Positions 24,151 to 37,759 of a stretch of 64,000 nucleotides of DNA are shown here, piece by piece. The stretch comes from Sipunculus nudus (Eukaryota; Annelida; Sipuncula; Golfingiida; Sipunculidae), in the NCBI GenBank assembly GCA_026874595.1, contig CM049318.1, positions 27,678,956 through 27,742,955 of the forward strand, in the 5' to 3' direction. The position numbers and the translations under genes were made by a program. The notes beneath the pieces are model-generated. The model was not told where the DNA came from, made no database searches, and saw nothing but the letters and a program-made list of their open reading frames with translations. Each line of letters opens with the position of its first letter. The first letter of the stretch is position 1.

Positions 24151-27100
24151 AACAAGGGACCTATGGGTCACGGCGCTCAGCTGATCATGATTGAACTATT
24201 AATGTATCACCATTGTGATACTATATTTAATCGACAAACCTTATGAATATCATGGACCTAATAGGCTATTATAAAGGAATATAATGTCATATGTGAGTAA
24301 ATCATGTATGAAATTACCTGACTGATGGATTAATATGGAGTAAATATAGTGGTTTATTTTTTATTTATTTGGGAGCTGTTGAAAATAGCAATATATTTGA
24401 GCAAATATGAATGCAATGACAGAACACTAAGCAGTGGTAGAATGATGATAAGGCTATTTGTTGAAGGATCTATAGTGTATGGAAGTCCGCAAGATTTCAA
24501 TTTGACATATATAATGTTATTATTAACTATGCTGAAGAGTGGATTTATGAATTGTGACTGTATGACATGATATCTCTTAGGTCTTGACAAGGTACATTAT
24601 ATTGATGCCCACCACGTCTACATATTACACAATATTGACTTAATTTCTGGCACGTACATAGGTAACAAACAGTTATACAATATATAAAAATATGAATACA
24701 TCTGATTCAACTTGTTCTCGTTTACTGAGGCTGACATTGGGATGGGGTTCGGAGAAGGAAACAGTGTGGGCAGCAAGGAGGGTTGGATGTAGAGAGAAAA
24801 GGAGATAGAGTGAGAGGGACGGAGCATTCAACAGTACTTAAACACCTGGACGGTTAAAATCTAAAATATTATGAAATGTAACTAAAGTCTGAGAGAAAGA
24901 GGTAATCTAGGCTATGGTTGGTTGATATGATTGAAGAAATTGTTGCAAATAATATTTTAAGATCTGACCTTGCGTTTTCATTGGATACCTTTTTGACAGG
25001 CTGTTGACAGTTCAACATTTTACACATTTGTCTAATGAGATCCAATTTTTTAAATTTAAACTTTAATTAAACTTTTTTTTCTATTTTATGATATGTATAC
25101 AGTTGCTATAAAATCCCCACTCCACAGGCGGTTGGACTTGATGGGGGGGGGGGGGGTTACGATGGGAGTTACAACGCCTCTGTCTCTCTGTATATATTTT
25201 CTTCAAATTATTAAATTTTATGCTATAGCAATAGCACTATTGTTGACAGTGCGAAGGAGCAAGGACTTAGTGGGGTGGGGGAAGGGGATGGTGGGAGTTA
25301 CAATACCCTTGCATATACGTACAGGATATGAAATTTAATTAATCAGAGCTTACAGGAAAAAAAAGTTTATTCATAATGATTAAATATTTAAAACAGGCAA
25401 GAAAGCTAGAGAAACAAAGCAAATAATTTTAATTCCCATTCTTCTGAGCCAGGAAATTATGAAAAATTTTTACATAAATTCCTTTTTTTATGACATCATT
25501 TTTTTCCAGGTTTGAAAATGTAACTATACATTTAGAGTATAACATATATATGTGAATATTTCAGTTGATTCACATTTCTTAATTGCATCAACATATATAT
25601 CTAATAAATTAGGTTTATAGTACCTGTCAACAGAATGGGGTGGAGGGAGGAAGGGAGGCATAGGGGTGAGAGAGAGAGAAAGAGAGAGAGAAAAAGAGAG
25701 CTAGAAAGAGAGAAAGGGAAAGAGAGAGAGGAGAAAGGCTCTCTGGTAATTACTGCCTGACCCAGCCTGACCCAGACACTCACAGAAGCAGTAGGCAAGG
25801 AGTGAAGGTGTTATGTAACAGCCTGGAACACTGTTAACCAATGACTTGATGTAAACATTCAAGACATGGTGCTATAAATATGGGTCACTGTGCTCAGCTG
25901 AAGTTGACCTTGAAAGTAAAAATCTAAAATAATAATGGAGATCAAGTCTAAGAGGAAAAGGTAATATATGCCATGGCTGGTTGACATGATTGGTTTGTAT
26001 TGATGAGTGAGAAATTGTTGCAAATAATATTTTGTGACCAAACCATGCATTCTCTAATGTCAAAATTGAAGCATGTGAGCAGTTTGTGAACATAAGATGT
26101 ATATTATTACCATGATCATTGGCTGGCTTTTTGATAATTTGTTGACAGTTCAGTAGTTTACACATTTGCTCAATTTGATCTATTTTACATAATATATATT
26201 ATTAAATATATGTATTTTTATTTTATAAAATGTATACAGTTGAAATATAACTGATGTCTCCAGTCCACAGATGCAAGGACCTGGTGGTGGTGGTTGGGGG
26301 GGGGGGGGGGGCTGGAATGATGGGAGTTACAACATCTCTGTATTAACATAGTGTATATACATATAAGATTTCCACTTAATTCAACAATACTTACAGGATT
26401 AAATAGTTCATTCACAATTACATAATATTTAAAAAAGGACAGACAGACTGTTAGACAAACAAAGCTGATAATATATTTTAATATTTTAATATTTTAAAGT
26501 TTTTCATCTGCAATATTACACTTCTGAATACATAAATTGCTTTCAAATTTCAGACTTTAATGGCTTAAATCCATACACATACAGCATATGAAAGTTATTT
26601 CAACAGTGCTTAAAGGAAAAATTTCATAATTAGTATATATATTTAATGATAATTGAGAGATGATGGACAGACAAGAGCTGATCACTTTATGTTCCATTCT
26701 TCTGGGGCAAGAATATGTTTCAATATTACATCTTAATGTTTTCTAATCCAATTATCTTTCAAATTGAAAAAATTGTACACATTTGCAATAATAACTAATG
26801 TCCCAATGCACAGGTGACGGTGAGGTGCTAAGGATCAATGACAGCCGGGGGGGGGGGGGGGGGGGAAGAGATGGGATTAACAACACTTTTGCATAAACAT
26901 TCAGGGCAAACAAAGCCTGATCTCCAATTCTGCTGAGGCTCGAAAATAATAAACACATGTTTGTATTAGATCCTCATTTTTTTATTTTAAGTTTAATTTG
27001 TATACATTTCCAATATAACATATATTTCTGAATATAAACGTTGATTCATAATTCTAAATTGCATCATCATAAATCTCAATCTTGTCATGTAACACCACAT

Positions 27101-28717
27101 CATGCATACAAATGTATATTTATATATTCATGGGGGGGGGGGGGAGGGGGTGTGATATGAGAACACTTGTACACCTGTCACAGCAGGGGATCTCCCCCAG
27201 TGACTGAAACAAATCAGGAACCCTGGCATAGCTGACTTCCAGTGACCTGGAGTGGCCTACCTGCATCTGGAACAAAGCAAGTGACTACAATAGAGCCTCA
27301 AGATAAAATTTAATGACTAGCCTAATTTTCAACCTTTTAGTTTCAAATTTCAGATTTAAACACATTAAATACTTATGTTTACATTCTGAGAAAATTAAAT
27401 CAACAGTACTCACAGGAAAAAAATTTGCCATGGTCAAAGTTGGGTAAAATTTCAGGTATTGATTTTAATATTATGCTAATACCTTATAAAATTTACAAAA
27501 TACAGATCTAATTTTGGGTATACAATTGAATCTTAATTAAACAAAGTTATATACTTGAAAAAAATTCTCTAGCTTCAATAATTTTCATGTAACCTGAGTA
27601 AATATTTTTCCTGATTTTTTACAAAGTCAATTTTGTTTGTGCACATAACTTAAAATAATTACGCAATACTGACATCATTTCTGGCATGTGCATAGCGAAT
27701 GTATAGAAAAATATGTATATTATATATGATCAAAGTCAGATCAGTGGTTTTGATACTAGGCAGTCCTGAAGTGTAACAAAGGGTTTTTAATGAAAAAATG
27801 AAGTTTTTCATTAATATCTCGAAGGAATTAAGTTCTGGTGACCAAATTCTTGGCATGGTAGGGGATTTTGGAGACATCTTACTGTATGCCTAATTTAAGG
27901 AACTTAGAGCTGAAGCTGGGGAGCTGAGCTCTAGCAAACTGCATAACACTAGGTTGATGTAAACAATATGTGACATGGTGCTTGAAAACTTGAATAAAAT
28001 CTACAGTTTTTGATCAACTGGTTTCAAATTTTAAATGTTAACAGTTGAAATGCTAACAAAAACATGCTTTGAAAATTAAATCCACAGCAGTTACAGGAAA
28101 AAAACGTGCCATGGTCAAAGTTGGGCAAAGTTTAAGGTACCAATTTTTTATTTTTGCTAATATTTTAAAAAATTTAAAAGATTTTGATCAAATTTTGGGT
28201 ATACAATTTAATTTTGATTAATTAAAGTTATATTACTGGAAAAAAAGTGCTTAGCTTTAACAAGTTTTGTGTTAAGTCATCAAATTTTTTTCCTGATTAT
28301 TTACAAAATGCATTATGTTTGGGCCCATAACTTTTTAAAATTATATAATACAGACCCAATTTCGGGCATGTACATAGGAACTATATAGAGGATTATTTAT
28401 GGTAAATATGAGGAAAAACAGATGAGTGGTTTTGATATTAGGCAGTCCTGAAGTGTGAAAATAGGATTTTAATAAAAAATTGAGGTTTTTGCTTAATTTC
28501 TCAAAGGAACGAAGTCGCAAAGACCCAGTTTTCGGTTTGGTAGGAGATCTTGGGGATATCTAACATTATGCTGAATTTTGGATTCCTAGGTCTTACGGTT
28601 TCAAAACGTGCCACATCTACGGACGGACGGACGGACGGACGGACGGACAGACAGAGGGACGGACGACGGACAATGGACCACGACTATAGCTCAGATGACT
28701 TATAGTCAGCTGAGCTA
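24151..28717. mobile_element. AT-rich Helentron-like element, long copy
   Basis: The left end AACAAGGGACC-ATGGGTCACGGCGCTCAGCTGA matches 34351. The right end CTATAGCTCAGATGAC-TATAGTCAGCTGAGCTA is a hairpin that matches 36046-36078. GCTCAGCTGA and TCAGCTGAGC are inverted, and an ACGG microsatellite precedes the end. Inside are poly-G tracts (about 25143, 26298, 26849, 27132), a GA-rich run (25665-25735), a second left-end-like phrase at about 25880, and two 682-bp units carrying GGCAGTCCTGAAGTGT (27759 and 28441). There are no coding motifs. The class is inferred. Confidence 0.65.
28618..28650. repeat. ACGG microsatellite
   Basis: About seven uninterrupted ACGG units followed by degenerate ones, positioned just inside the right end of the AT-rich element. 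A shorter ACGG run sits at the same place in the 34351-36078 copy, so it is part of the element. Confidence 0.85.
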
Positions 28718-29187
28718 AAAAATGGAAGGACTCTTAAGGTTTGACCACTAGGGATTATCGGAAACACCAAGCAAACTGAGCGCTCGGTAAATCAAAATTT
28801 GAATGGGTAAGCATGTAAACAAAGATGGCTACCCCCTTGCGAAGCTCATTGTGCGGCACTGCAAAGAGGAAATTTGAAAACAGTGTGGGTAACTGACCTC
28901 AGACCACACCAGCAAGTTGGTGGATGGATAACATACTCAAGATTTCCGTTAGCTGAGAGGCTATACAGCAAGAATGGTCACTTGTATAGGTCAGGCATCT
29001 AATTCACAAAGGCTTGATATTGGTGGTATTATCTCATCTGTATCATGGAATCGAAACTCCTGTGAACAACAGGTCAGCCACAGCATAAGGCAGTGGCAGT
29101 TAATTGATAAATGGTCAAAGGTGTTTTTTTATTATACCAAAGGACGGATGTATATAAAGTTCTGCTTGATAAAGTGGAAATGCTGAC

Positions 29188-29389
29188 CTGAGGAAGCTCC
29201 GCTGGTTGCCTCCGCCGCCCAGCACAACCTCATAGGTCTGTGACTCGGTCACTCCCATCACGGTGGACAGAGCAATGTGAGCGTCATTCCTGGCTTTGAC
29301 TTTGAACATGATGTGATCTTGCTTTACCACAGTCTGTCGGATCCGGTTGTAAGTATACTGGTTGGGTGTAGTTGCCCTGGCAACACGAC
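29188..29389 (-). CDS. FAMeT array exon, domain F11 N-terminal half
   Basis: This 202-bp exon (acceptor TTTGTTAAG in phase 1, donor AG|GTCAGC in phase 2) encodes R-V-A-R-A-T-T, Y-T-Y-N-R, V-K-A-R-N-D-A-H, Y-E-V-V-L-G-G-G-G-N-Q-R and S-F-L-R. Arg replaces the first conserved Cys. It joins the exon at 23611-23849 across a 5.3-kb intron filled with an AT-rich mobile element. The sum is 441 bp. Confidence 0.86.
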
Positions 29390-30019
29390 CTTAACAAACA
29401 AAGTACAATTGTATAAAACAGACAATTTTGTGGTATATTAATTTTTTTACCATTCAGTCTCAATATTTGTGAGCATGTAATTTCTACAAAGGTCGAGCCT
29501 TTGCGAGAACAGTCATGTTGATGCAAGTACTAAATATTTTAATGAAATATTAAAATAAAAATTGAGCCAATCATTTTGTTCATGCAAACATATTTTAATC
29601 CATAAGACATATATGCACATATAATAAAAATATTATTTATATTTCCTTTAAAATGATTGAAATCTGTCAATCAGAATTGTTGCTTTTTTATTTATTTTAA
29701 ACATAATCATTTATTTATTATAGATGCATATATACATATGCAAACCATACAACCAAACTTGTATTTCTTAGTACTTAAATTCTGGACAAATTTGATGCTC
29801 TTAAATATAAAGGATCTCCCTGCACCTCCAACTATATTATGTTTAACTTATGGTCCTTCTGTATACAACGTTTCTGCTGAGTTTAATTTGAAAAATATGA
29901 CAAACAGAAACAGGTTTTTATCCATATGCATGAGGGGAAAATCCTACTGGATCAAAAGATATTAAAGAAGATATGTCTGAAATAATGTGTGCAATAGAAA
30001 ATCACCGAATGTAGTCTGT

Positions 30020-30785
30020 TAGCCATATTTGATTTTGAGCAAGTCTGTAATTAAATAGGTCTGGAGCCCTCATAGGCACCAATGATCCCTGTGAAATTGG
30101 GAAAGCTGCAGTAGGTTGGTGTTGAGTTATTGCGTGCAAAAAAAATCAGTGATCGGGCTGTGGCAGCCATACTGGAATTCCAACAGGTCTGTAATTCAAT
30201 AGTTCTGGAACCCTCACATGTGCCAATCATCCCTGTGAATTAAATAAAGCTGCAGTGGGTTGTTGTTGAGTTATCACGCACAAATGAAAATTAGCGATAG
30301 GGCTGTGGCGGCCATACTCGAACTCAGACAGGTCTGTTATTCGATAGGTCTGGAGCCCTCATAGGTACCAACCATCCCTGTGAATATGGGAAAGCTGGAG
30401 TTTAATGTTGTTGAGTTATCACGCGCAAAGGAAAATCAGGGATTGGGTTGTGGCGGCCATATTGGAATTCTGACAAGTCTGTAATTCGATAGGTCTGGAG
30501 CTGTTTTAGGTACCAATCATCCCTGTGAATTAGGGAAAGCTGCAGTATGGTGTTGTTGAATTGCGTGCGAAAGAAAATCAGCGATTGGGCTGTGGAAGCC
30601 ATACTGGAATTCTGACATGTCTGTAATTCAATAGGTCTGGAGCCCTCATGAGTACCAATCATCCCTGCGAATTTGGGAAAGCCGCATTATGTTGTTCATT
30701 AGTTATCGTGCGCGAAAAAGTGACACTGACGGAAGGACCAACAGACACGGTGATCACTATAGAGCACCACTTGTCAAGCAGGGCC
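30020..30785. mobile_element. Tandem-repeat element, five 145-bp units
   Basis: The phrase GTCTGTAATTCAATAGGTCTGGAGC recurs near 30045, 30187, 30333, 30478 and 30619 (steps of 141-146 bp). Each unit also has CATCCCTGTGAAT and GGGCTGTGGCGGCCATA. The array ends in a GACGGAAGGACCAACAGACACGGTGATCACTATAG tail (30723-30758), a type seen at the 3' end of molluscan non-autonomous elements. The open frame at 30402-30662 on the minus strand is a by-product of the repetition. Confidence 0.7.
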
Positions 30786-30853
30786 CTAATATTATGACCC
30801 TTCTGAGAGATGTATGATTGAATGAGTTTCTAACACAATTCATTCTAAGTTAC

Positions 30854-31297
30854 CTATATCTTTCCTGATAACCCATTCTCCTGAACTTTGCTGGCCTGTA
30901 GAGATGGACATGGCTGTCACTACATACGGCGTTGATGTTTCAGTCCAGTCAATGATAGCCTGAGAATTATCGTCGGGAGTTCCGCTATCAAACCGAATCC
31001 TGTTACCCTCAAGACGGATATAGAAGTCCCTCATGTCATTACAATCCAGGATGCCTGGTGTGTTTGCTCGTGCTCGAGCTGTCTGGTTCGGCAGACGCTT
31101 CAGAATGGTTTGGCCGATGGCAGTGCCGATGGTGAACTCATAACCACCCCCTGTGGTGTTACCGAACTGAGGGCTCAGAACCACACGAGCATTTAAGCAG
31201 GCTTTAACACTGAAGGTGATCAGGGACTTCTGAGTCGTGAACCATATATCGTTGTAGTTATTGAAGGATGCTGGCGTGATGACGTTATACGAATGAT
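30854..31297 (-). CDS. FAMeT array exon, domain F10 (complete)
   Basis: This 444-bp phase 1-1 exon (acceptor GTATTTAG, donor GTAACT) encodes I-W-F-T-T-Q-K, V-K-A-C-L-N-A-R, Y-E-F-T-I-G-T, T-P-G-I-L-D-C-N-D-M and S-I-S-T-G. The conserved F-W-I-S-W core is changed to F-Y-I-R-L, one of the larger departures in the array. Both conserved cysteines are present. Confidence 0.85.
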
Positions 31298-31701
31298 CTA
31301 AATACATAGAAACACAAAATTGCAAATATATCTAACATATAAAGAACAACATTCAAAATTAGCAAGGAAATCACTTAAATATTGTTATTGAAATGATTTT
31401 TAACATGAAAGGTGACCAGTGGGACAAGAGAGTCAGTGTCTCAGATCTTAAGGCACAAGATGTATATATTTGGACCAAGGTATTCAAAGTAATACAATTC
31501 TTGGCTTCAGATATATTTAAGGAGGAGTGGCTTTGTCCCATTAATGTCTAATCTGCTCTACATATGAAACAAGTATGTAAAATTTCAAATGCATAGCTTT
31601 AAAAATTACCAAATAAGCTGCAATATCATGTTGATATACTTCTAGTACTACTATTAATACCATCTGATAATATTTTTAATTTTAATTCTTAAAATGTTTA
31701 C

Positions 31702-32136
31702 CTTCAATTTCTCCAATCTCCCACAATCCTCTGCTGCTAGATTCCGTTGCAAATGCGAGGGCTTCTACCTCAAACGGCAGTGGAGTTTGCGTCTCTATGA
31801 GCGTGCTGAGCCCTGGTGTGAGTCCTTTACCAAGGGCAAGTCTCCCATACCCCCAGCTGATCCAGAAATACTGGGACAGCTGTGCGTTAAGCAGACTAGG
31901 GGTCTGTGTAGTGTTAACATTCCGACCTTCGATCAGGATTGATGTCTGCATGTTTCCGTTCAATCCCATCTTTATTACAGCGTAGTTGTTGCGAGGATTA
32001 TGAATATAGCGAGCCAATAGGATGTTAGCGTCTGATGCAGCCTGGACTTTAAACACAAACTGCCTCTCATCGGCCACAACCAGCCACGATCCTTCATAAC
32101 GGTCAGCTGGATCTGTCAGAATTCTTGTTGTTCTAC
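31702..32136 (-). CDS. FAMeT array exon, domain F9 (complete, lacks the Cys pair)
   Basis: This 435-bp phase 1-1 exon (acceptor TTATTACAG, donor GTAAAC) encodes W-L-V-V-A-D, V-F-K-V-Q-A-A-S-D-A-N, Q-T-P-S-L-L-N-A, F-W-I-S-W-G-Y-G, L-G-K-G and G-L-W-E-I-G-E-I-E-G. Ala replaces Cys at both conserved positions. The rest of the fold signature is well kept, which argues against pseudogenisation. Confidence 0.87.
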
Positions 32137-33097
32137 CTGTAATAATAAAAGTCTCTTTTTGCTTAACAAGGGCACAGGCAGAGCGCATAATACATCCTTT
32201 GTATGTCTTATGGCCTTTAACCTTGTTAACTTTATACCATGGGGGTTACTTTCGTGGTTAACATTAATACCGAATGTACTCAAAACCCATCATATTCCTA
32301 GTTATCACAACAATAACACAAAGTCAGGTGACCTCTGACCTCAATTACTAAATGTAGATTTTGCCTAGAATTGAATTCAGATGAGGAACCCTATTGGTTG
32401 ATATTCATGAAAATCCATTTAAGATTTCGGGTAAGTCTACATCAAGGCACCACTAAAAGTCTGGTGACCTCTGACCTCATGAAGTACACATGAATTTTGC
32501 AAAGAATTAAACTTATGCAAGATATTTCATTGGTTATTAGTTATATTGACTTTTGTAAAAATCCATCAAATCCCTGAGAAGATATTGAGGCGACACTAAA
32601 ACTTACAAGACAGATGAATGCTGCCTATACCCTAAATTAGGGTCCCTAATACTACCTGTCTTAATGACAAGTGTATAAATACTGACAAACAAAATGTGTC
32701 ATCAGATGATGTAAGCAGAATAATATTATAAAGGGCTGACAGCAATTTTACATGAAAAAATATATAGATGGGCACCCTTTATGTCCATAATAGTATCTAA
32801 GCCTAATATAAGGCATGTAACATGAATTGTCATTTATCTTTAGTGAGCTGAACTGCAATTGATTGCATTATAATTTTGAAATTCTATTTATGGTTTTGAA
32901 TTATTTTTTTTAGTATAAAGTTTGGTTATATTTCTATAAACTAAGAAGAAAATTGGCGTGACACCTAAACTTTGATATACTTTACATATATTTTTTTATG
33001 TATTGCATAGAAAGCCATGTATAATGATGCCTCTCATATCATGGGACCAAGTAGTGTTACAGCCCTAATATACGAGTAGAAAGGGGGTCATTCTGAC

Positions 33098-33547
33098 CTG
33101 CATCTCGATCAAATTCCCACTCGCTAAAATAGTTGGGTTGTAAGGAACCCATGGATAGAGCCCTGGCTTTAACGTTGTTGTACGGATCCGGCATCAGGAT
33201 CAGCTGATTGGTGCCTGGATTCTTACGGCCAACGGTTACGTAACCATCACCCCAGCGCACCCACAAGCGCCTGTAAACGTCACAATGCAGGAGGTTTGGA
33301 GTGCTGAAACTCTGCTCAATATCTGGCTGATTGGCTTGGACAATTTCGATTTTTGTATTCAAGTTGTTGTTTGTGCCCAGGGTGATTTGGACTTTCAAGA
33401 GATCGTAGGTCATGGGGAGGGGTCGTAATTCCACCACAGCATCGCTGCAAGCTCGCACTCTGAATGAGAACACTGTATGGTCCTTGATGTTCAGCCATGT
33501 TTGTCGATAGCTGTAGGTGTTCCTGGTCTTCAATAGGACAGCATTTT
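33098..33547 (-). CDS. FAMeT array exon, domain F8 (complete)
   Basis: This 450-bp phase 1-1 exon (acceptor TTAATTTCAG, donor GTCAGA) encodes a divergent but complete domain: W-L-N-I-K-D, V-R-A-C-S-D-A-V, I-T-L-G-T-N-N-N, T-P-N-L-L-H-C-D, L-W-V-R-W-G-D-G, V-T-V-G-R-K and S-E-W-E-F-D-R-D. The T-G-W-G segment is replaced by S-M-G-S-L-Q-P. Both conserved cysteines are kept. Confidence 0.86.
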
Positions 33548-34350
33548 CTGAAATTAAACATCAGTTTAGAGTTAAAAACACAATGACATTAATGATGTTC
33601 GTCCAACAATTAAGACCAAACCTTTTTCAGTAAGATGTATTTTAAAGGTTTTTCCAAAAGGCTTATTTTATGCATATTTTCAAAACTATTATTCTATAAT
33701 TAGGAGAAATGTATACTTATACAAGAATAAGGCTAATAGAGTTTGATGACCAATATGTTTGACATGAAATGACCAAAAACGCTTAAATATAGCTTGTTTT
33801 ATAAGCGATGTCGTCAATGTCAAACATAATGTTATGGTGAAAGATGAAAGTTTGACCCAATAAATATGACTTAGGAGACACAATGTCTCTCAAATAACAC
33901 CACCTTTCATTATGTAACCCTTATTTTTTTCTAAAAGTATACATCTCTATATTACAGAATATTACTTTTGTTTATAATTTTCGTTAAAGATTGTAAAATA
34001 GGCCATTGAAACAACAACTCTAAAATACACAAATACCATTTTTTCATACAAACCTCACTCATGAATTTCATACAAACAATCGTATAGTCATATACACGAT
34101 CTATATTATAACTGATGGTGGAGCCACTCAACTTTTGACATGCGACTCTTAGGTGGTCTTAAACTGTTCGAAGCAATGCAAAGTGCTTCTAAAGAGAGTC
34201 CATTCTATATTTTCTATTAGATATTGAGAAATTTGGCTTCTTTAATAAGCACAGCACCCTCTCTCTGAAACTAAATGAACTATCCAAGAAAGTGTAATAT
34301 TCTGATAACAGACGATAGAACACAATGTGAAACTATAAGTGCCAAATAAT

Positions 34351-36078
34351 AACAAGGGACCCATGGGTCACGGCGCTCAGCTGATTGTGACAGTTATAAC
34401 TGCATCATCATAGCTTTTTTGAAGTTGCAATAAAAATTTTATCCTCAGTGCTCAGGAACTAGGGCTCAATGACTGGGGGGGGGGGGGGGGAATTACAACA
34501 CTTTTTGATATAAATACAGAATACGGAATTAAATTCAATGGTGCTTACAGTGACTGGTGGGAGTTCCAGCTCCTCTGCATAAACGTAAATGATAACATTT
34601 AATTTAAATGAAATTATTTTTAAATATTTAAAAACAGGCAGAGAGATGAAAAAAAAACAACCAACTTTAATTTCCATTCTACTGAGACAGGAAAATAATG
34701 AACAAATATTTACATTAGATCCTATTTTTTCTTTTGTTGTCAATTTATTGGTATATTAATTTACTATATGTTCACAGTATATCATATATCTGAATGTTTA
34801 AATTGGTCCAAAAATCTAAATTGCATCAAAATTTATACTAAATTTAGTGAGGTTACATCATATTAAGCACACCGATACATTTTTTTTTTAATATATTTTT
34901 TTACATTTGCAAAGCAATAAATATATGAAAATAACACCCCAGAATTCACAATTTTAAATTGCACCTTTAATTATCCATGATTTGTTTCATAAATTATCAA
35001 ATTATGCCTACTGATGGATTTAATTATATTTTGTTTAATTATTTAAAAGGAAGTAATTTCTTTAAAATGCTACATCAGAACAACGTGGCATCTCTTGGAT
35101 TACTTCTTGAAATAATATTTCAAGAAAAGTTGTGCACATTGGATCAAAAACAGCTTTACATTTAAAGAAACACAGTTGACAATAACAAACCATGTATTGC
35201 AATATAATTGGTGATGGTGGTGGTGGGGGTGGGGTGGTGTTAGGGTAGGGCCCATGAGAATAAGTGTACGTTTATTACAGCAGGGGAGTTCTGCGAGTGC
35301 TGCATCACTAAGAAGGTTACCAAGGCAAGGCTGAAGTGAGCACGAGTGGGGTCTTGGATATACAAAATGCAAATACATTAGAGCATCTGAAAAACTTCAA
35401 TAATTAGAATAACTTTTAAGCTTTACTTTCAAATTTCAGAATTCAACAGGTTAAATCCACATGTATCCCGGCTGTGAAAAATAAATTAAATATACTTAGA
35501 TAAAAAAAAGTTATATGGTCAAATTTGGGCAAAAATTAAGGTACCAATTTTATATTTTTGCTAAACAGTTAAAAAATTTAAACGATTTTGATTTAATTTT
35601 GGGTATACAAATAAATTTGGATTAATTAAAGTTATATTACTAAAAAAGTCCCTAGCTTTAATATAATTTGTGTTAAGTGACCAAATATTTTCCCTGATTT
35701 TCTACAAAGTACAATATGTTTGGGCCCATAATTGTTTTAAATTATATAATACAGACCTAATTTCTTGCATGTACATAGGGACTATATAGAGAAATATTTA
35801 TGATAAATATGAGGAAAAACAGATGAGTGGTTTTGATATAAGGCAGTCCTGAAGTGTAAAATAGGTTTTTAATAAAATATTGAAGTTTTTCCTTAATTTC
35901 TCAAAGAAACGAAGGCGCAAAGACCAAGTTTTCGGCTTGGAAGGAGATCTTGGGGACATATAACATTATGCCGAATTTTGGATTCCTGGGTCTTACGGTT
36001 TCAAAACATCTACGGACGGACGGACGACGGACAATGGATCACGACTATAGCTCAGATGACGTATAGTCAGCTGAGCTA
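34351..36078. mobile_element. AT-rich Helentron-like element, short copy
   Basis: It has the same left (AACAAGGGACCCATGGGTCACGG) and right (TATAGTCAGCTGAGCTA) ends as the 4.6-kb copy at 24151. It carries one poly-G tract (34474-34486), one copy of the 682-bp type unit (GGCAGTCCTGAAGTGT at about 35841), and a short ACGG run before the end hairpin. It lies in the intron between F7 and F8. No coding capacity is seen. Confidence 0.68.
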
Positions 36079-36770
36079 TATATATTATACATATAATATA
36101 CACATATTATATATAATATATGCACTCAGTTGATAAATATACAAAAATACAAAAATAGTATGACTGATGTCCATTCAACAGTTCATTGTTTAGCATACAT
36201 AAAGTATATATCTCTATTTGAATCCTCCATTTATTCTCAGCTGTTATATATTTTCCTTTAAATTTCAATCTTACTTTCAAATAAAAACAAACATTTCACC
36301 AAAATGTCAATTTTTTTATGCTAGTTATGTTTTTATGTGAGTGGAGTGGTACACCATTGAACGTTAAAACTGGATCTTCTTTAAGAGCACACACAGTATA
36401 TAGCCTTGACATAGCAGTGTGCCCCTGTCAAAACTGACAGCTCACAGAGAGGTCAAGTGTGGTACTAAAAGACACTGAAACAATCAAAACTTATCCATTA
36501 GAAGCTTCATTTAATCGATTACAATTTAATTGAAAGGTTGCAATTCTAATTCTAATATTCGATGCACTTTTACACCCCAACAGCCCACAGTCCTTACTTA
36601 TGAGAAAATAACTAATATTAGTAACTGAGATAAAGTACACTTTTTTAAATCCTTTTTTTTTGGTTGTAGGTAACTGTCTCCATTTTTTAATGCAGCTTAA
36701 CTAGGAAAATGTACATCTGCAGAATTCCATCCTGGTTTCAGAACGTGACAAGCCTGAAATGAACACTCAC
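36079..36770 (-). other. Remainder of the F7-F8 intron
   Basis: It starts with an AT-only microsatellite (about 36075-36122), then AT-rich sequence. Near 36660-36730, GTAGGTAACTGTCTCCATTTTTTAATGC and ACATCTGCAGAATTCCATCCTGG resemble 43615-43700, a dispersed repeat of unknown type. Confidence 0.5.
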
Positions 36771-37009
36771 TCTCCGCGTGGTTAATCCTCCAGGTGCCAT
36801 TGCTGCCCCAGCCGTTGGTGATGCCGATGGCGGTGACATTGTGAGGGCTCGGGTCTTGCCACATCAGGAAGCGATCTTGAAACAAGGTACGCCCACGACC
36901 AACTTCCACCTCCCCAGAGTCCCAAGAGATCCAGAAATAACGAGTCTCGTTGCAGCTGAGGATCCCTGGGGTGGAGGTAAAGGCTTCTACGGTGCCTTGT
37001 TCACGACTC
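36771..37009 (-). CDS. FAMeT array exon, domain F7 C-terminal half
   Basis: This 239-bp exon (acceptor TTGATGACAG in phase 2, donor GTGAGT in phase 1) encodes S-R-E-Q-G-T, S-T-P-G-I-L-S-C-N-E, F-W-I-S-W-D-S-G, V-E-V-G-R-G, W-Q-D-P-S-P-H-N-V-T-A-I-G and G-W-G-S-N-G-T-W-R-I. The length is identical to the C-terminal exon of F11 (239 bp), as expected if F7 and F11 descend from one split-domain ancestor. Confidence 0.88.
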
Positions 37010-37081
37010 CTGTCATCAACAGAAGGGTATACATTGATACACATTAATCTTTTATGTTACATGTAAATCAAACTTTATTAT

Positions 37082-37261
37082 TACAGTGAAACCTGTGTTA
37101 GGAGACCATCCATGGGACTGGCCAAAAAGTGTCTTAATTCACAGGTGGTTTCATATCAGACAGGACAAAAATAATCAATGTGAAAGCTTCAGTTCACCGA
37201 AGGGTGGTCTTAATAGACGGTGATCATATAGGACTTGGTCTTTAAGACAGGTTCCACTGTA
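37082..37261. mobile_element. MITE, 180 bp, TACAGTGAAACCTGT ends
   Basis: The terminal inverted repeats are CAGTGAAACCTGT on the left and ACAGGTTCCACTG on the right, flanked by TA on both sides. A close relative is at 51022-51202. Known: a TA duplication with CAGT ends fits Tc1/mariner/pogo-derived MITEs. Confidence 0.75.
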
Positions 37262-37759
37262 CATATTGCATGTTAATAATGAACAAGATGGCATTTGTTT
37301 ACTTTTCCTTTGGGTCCTCTTTAAAACCCCCCATTCCCTCCCGGTGAATGGTGGTTTTGTTAGTAAACTGTTGTGAGCTTTCCGGTATTAATGAGAATTT
37401 TCTCTTTTAAAGTTTATACGCTAGAGTAAGCCAACCAAAATTTTTCCCTTATTGGGCCCATTATCGCCCAATTTGCCTCATTCTCGTGTATCCAGGTCAC
37501 ACTTCCGTTTCTGGTAATCACTTTTTCAATGGGGTATGGAAGAGAACTGGGTGGGAGAGCTGTTTGTAATACAGAAAAGCTCACAGCAGTTTACTAACAA
37601 AACCACCATTCACAGGGAGGGAATGGGGGGTTTAACTACGTAAACATAATTGTGAGCTGTTTCTGTATTAATGAGTATAACACAGAGAGAATAAACCTTG
37701 GGGAGGGGAAACCAACCTAGAAGTAGCGGGAATGAGAAGAAACATCACTGTAGCGAAGA

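Noticed and set aside
30402-30662. 86-codon minus-strand protein with internal repeat
   Set aside because: Its repetition follows from the 145-bp tandem DNA repeat.
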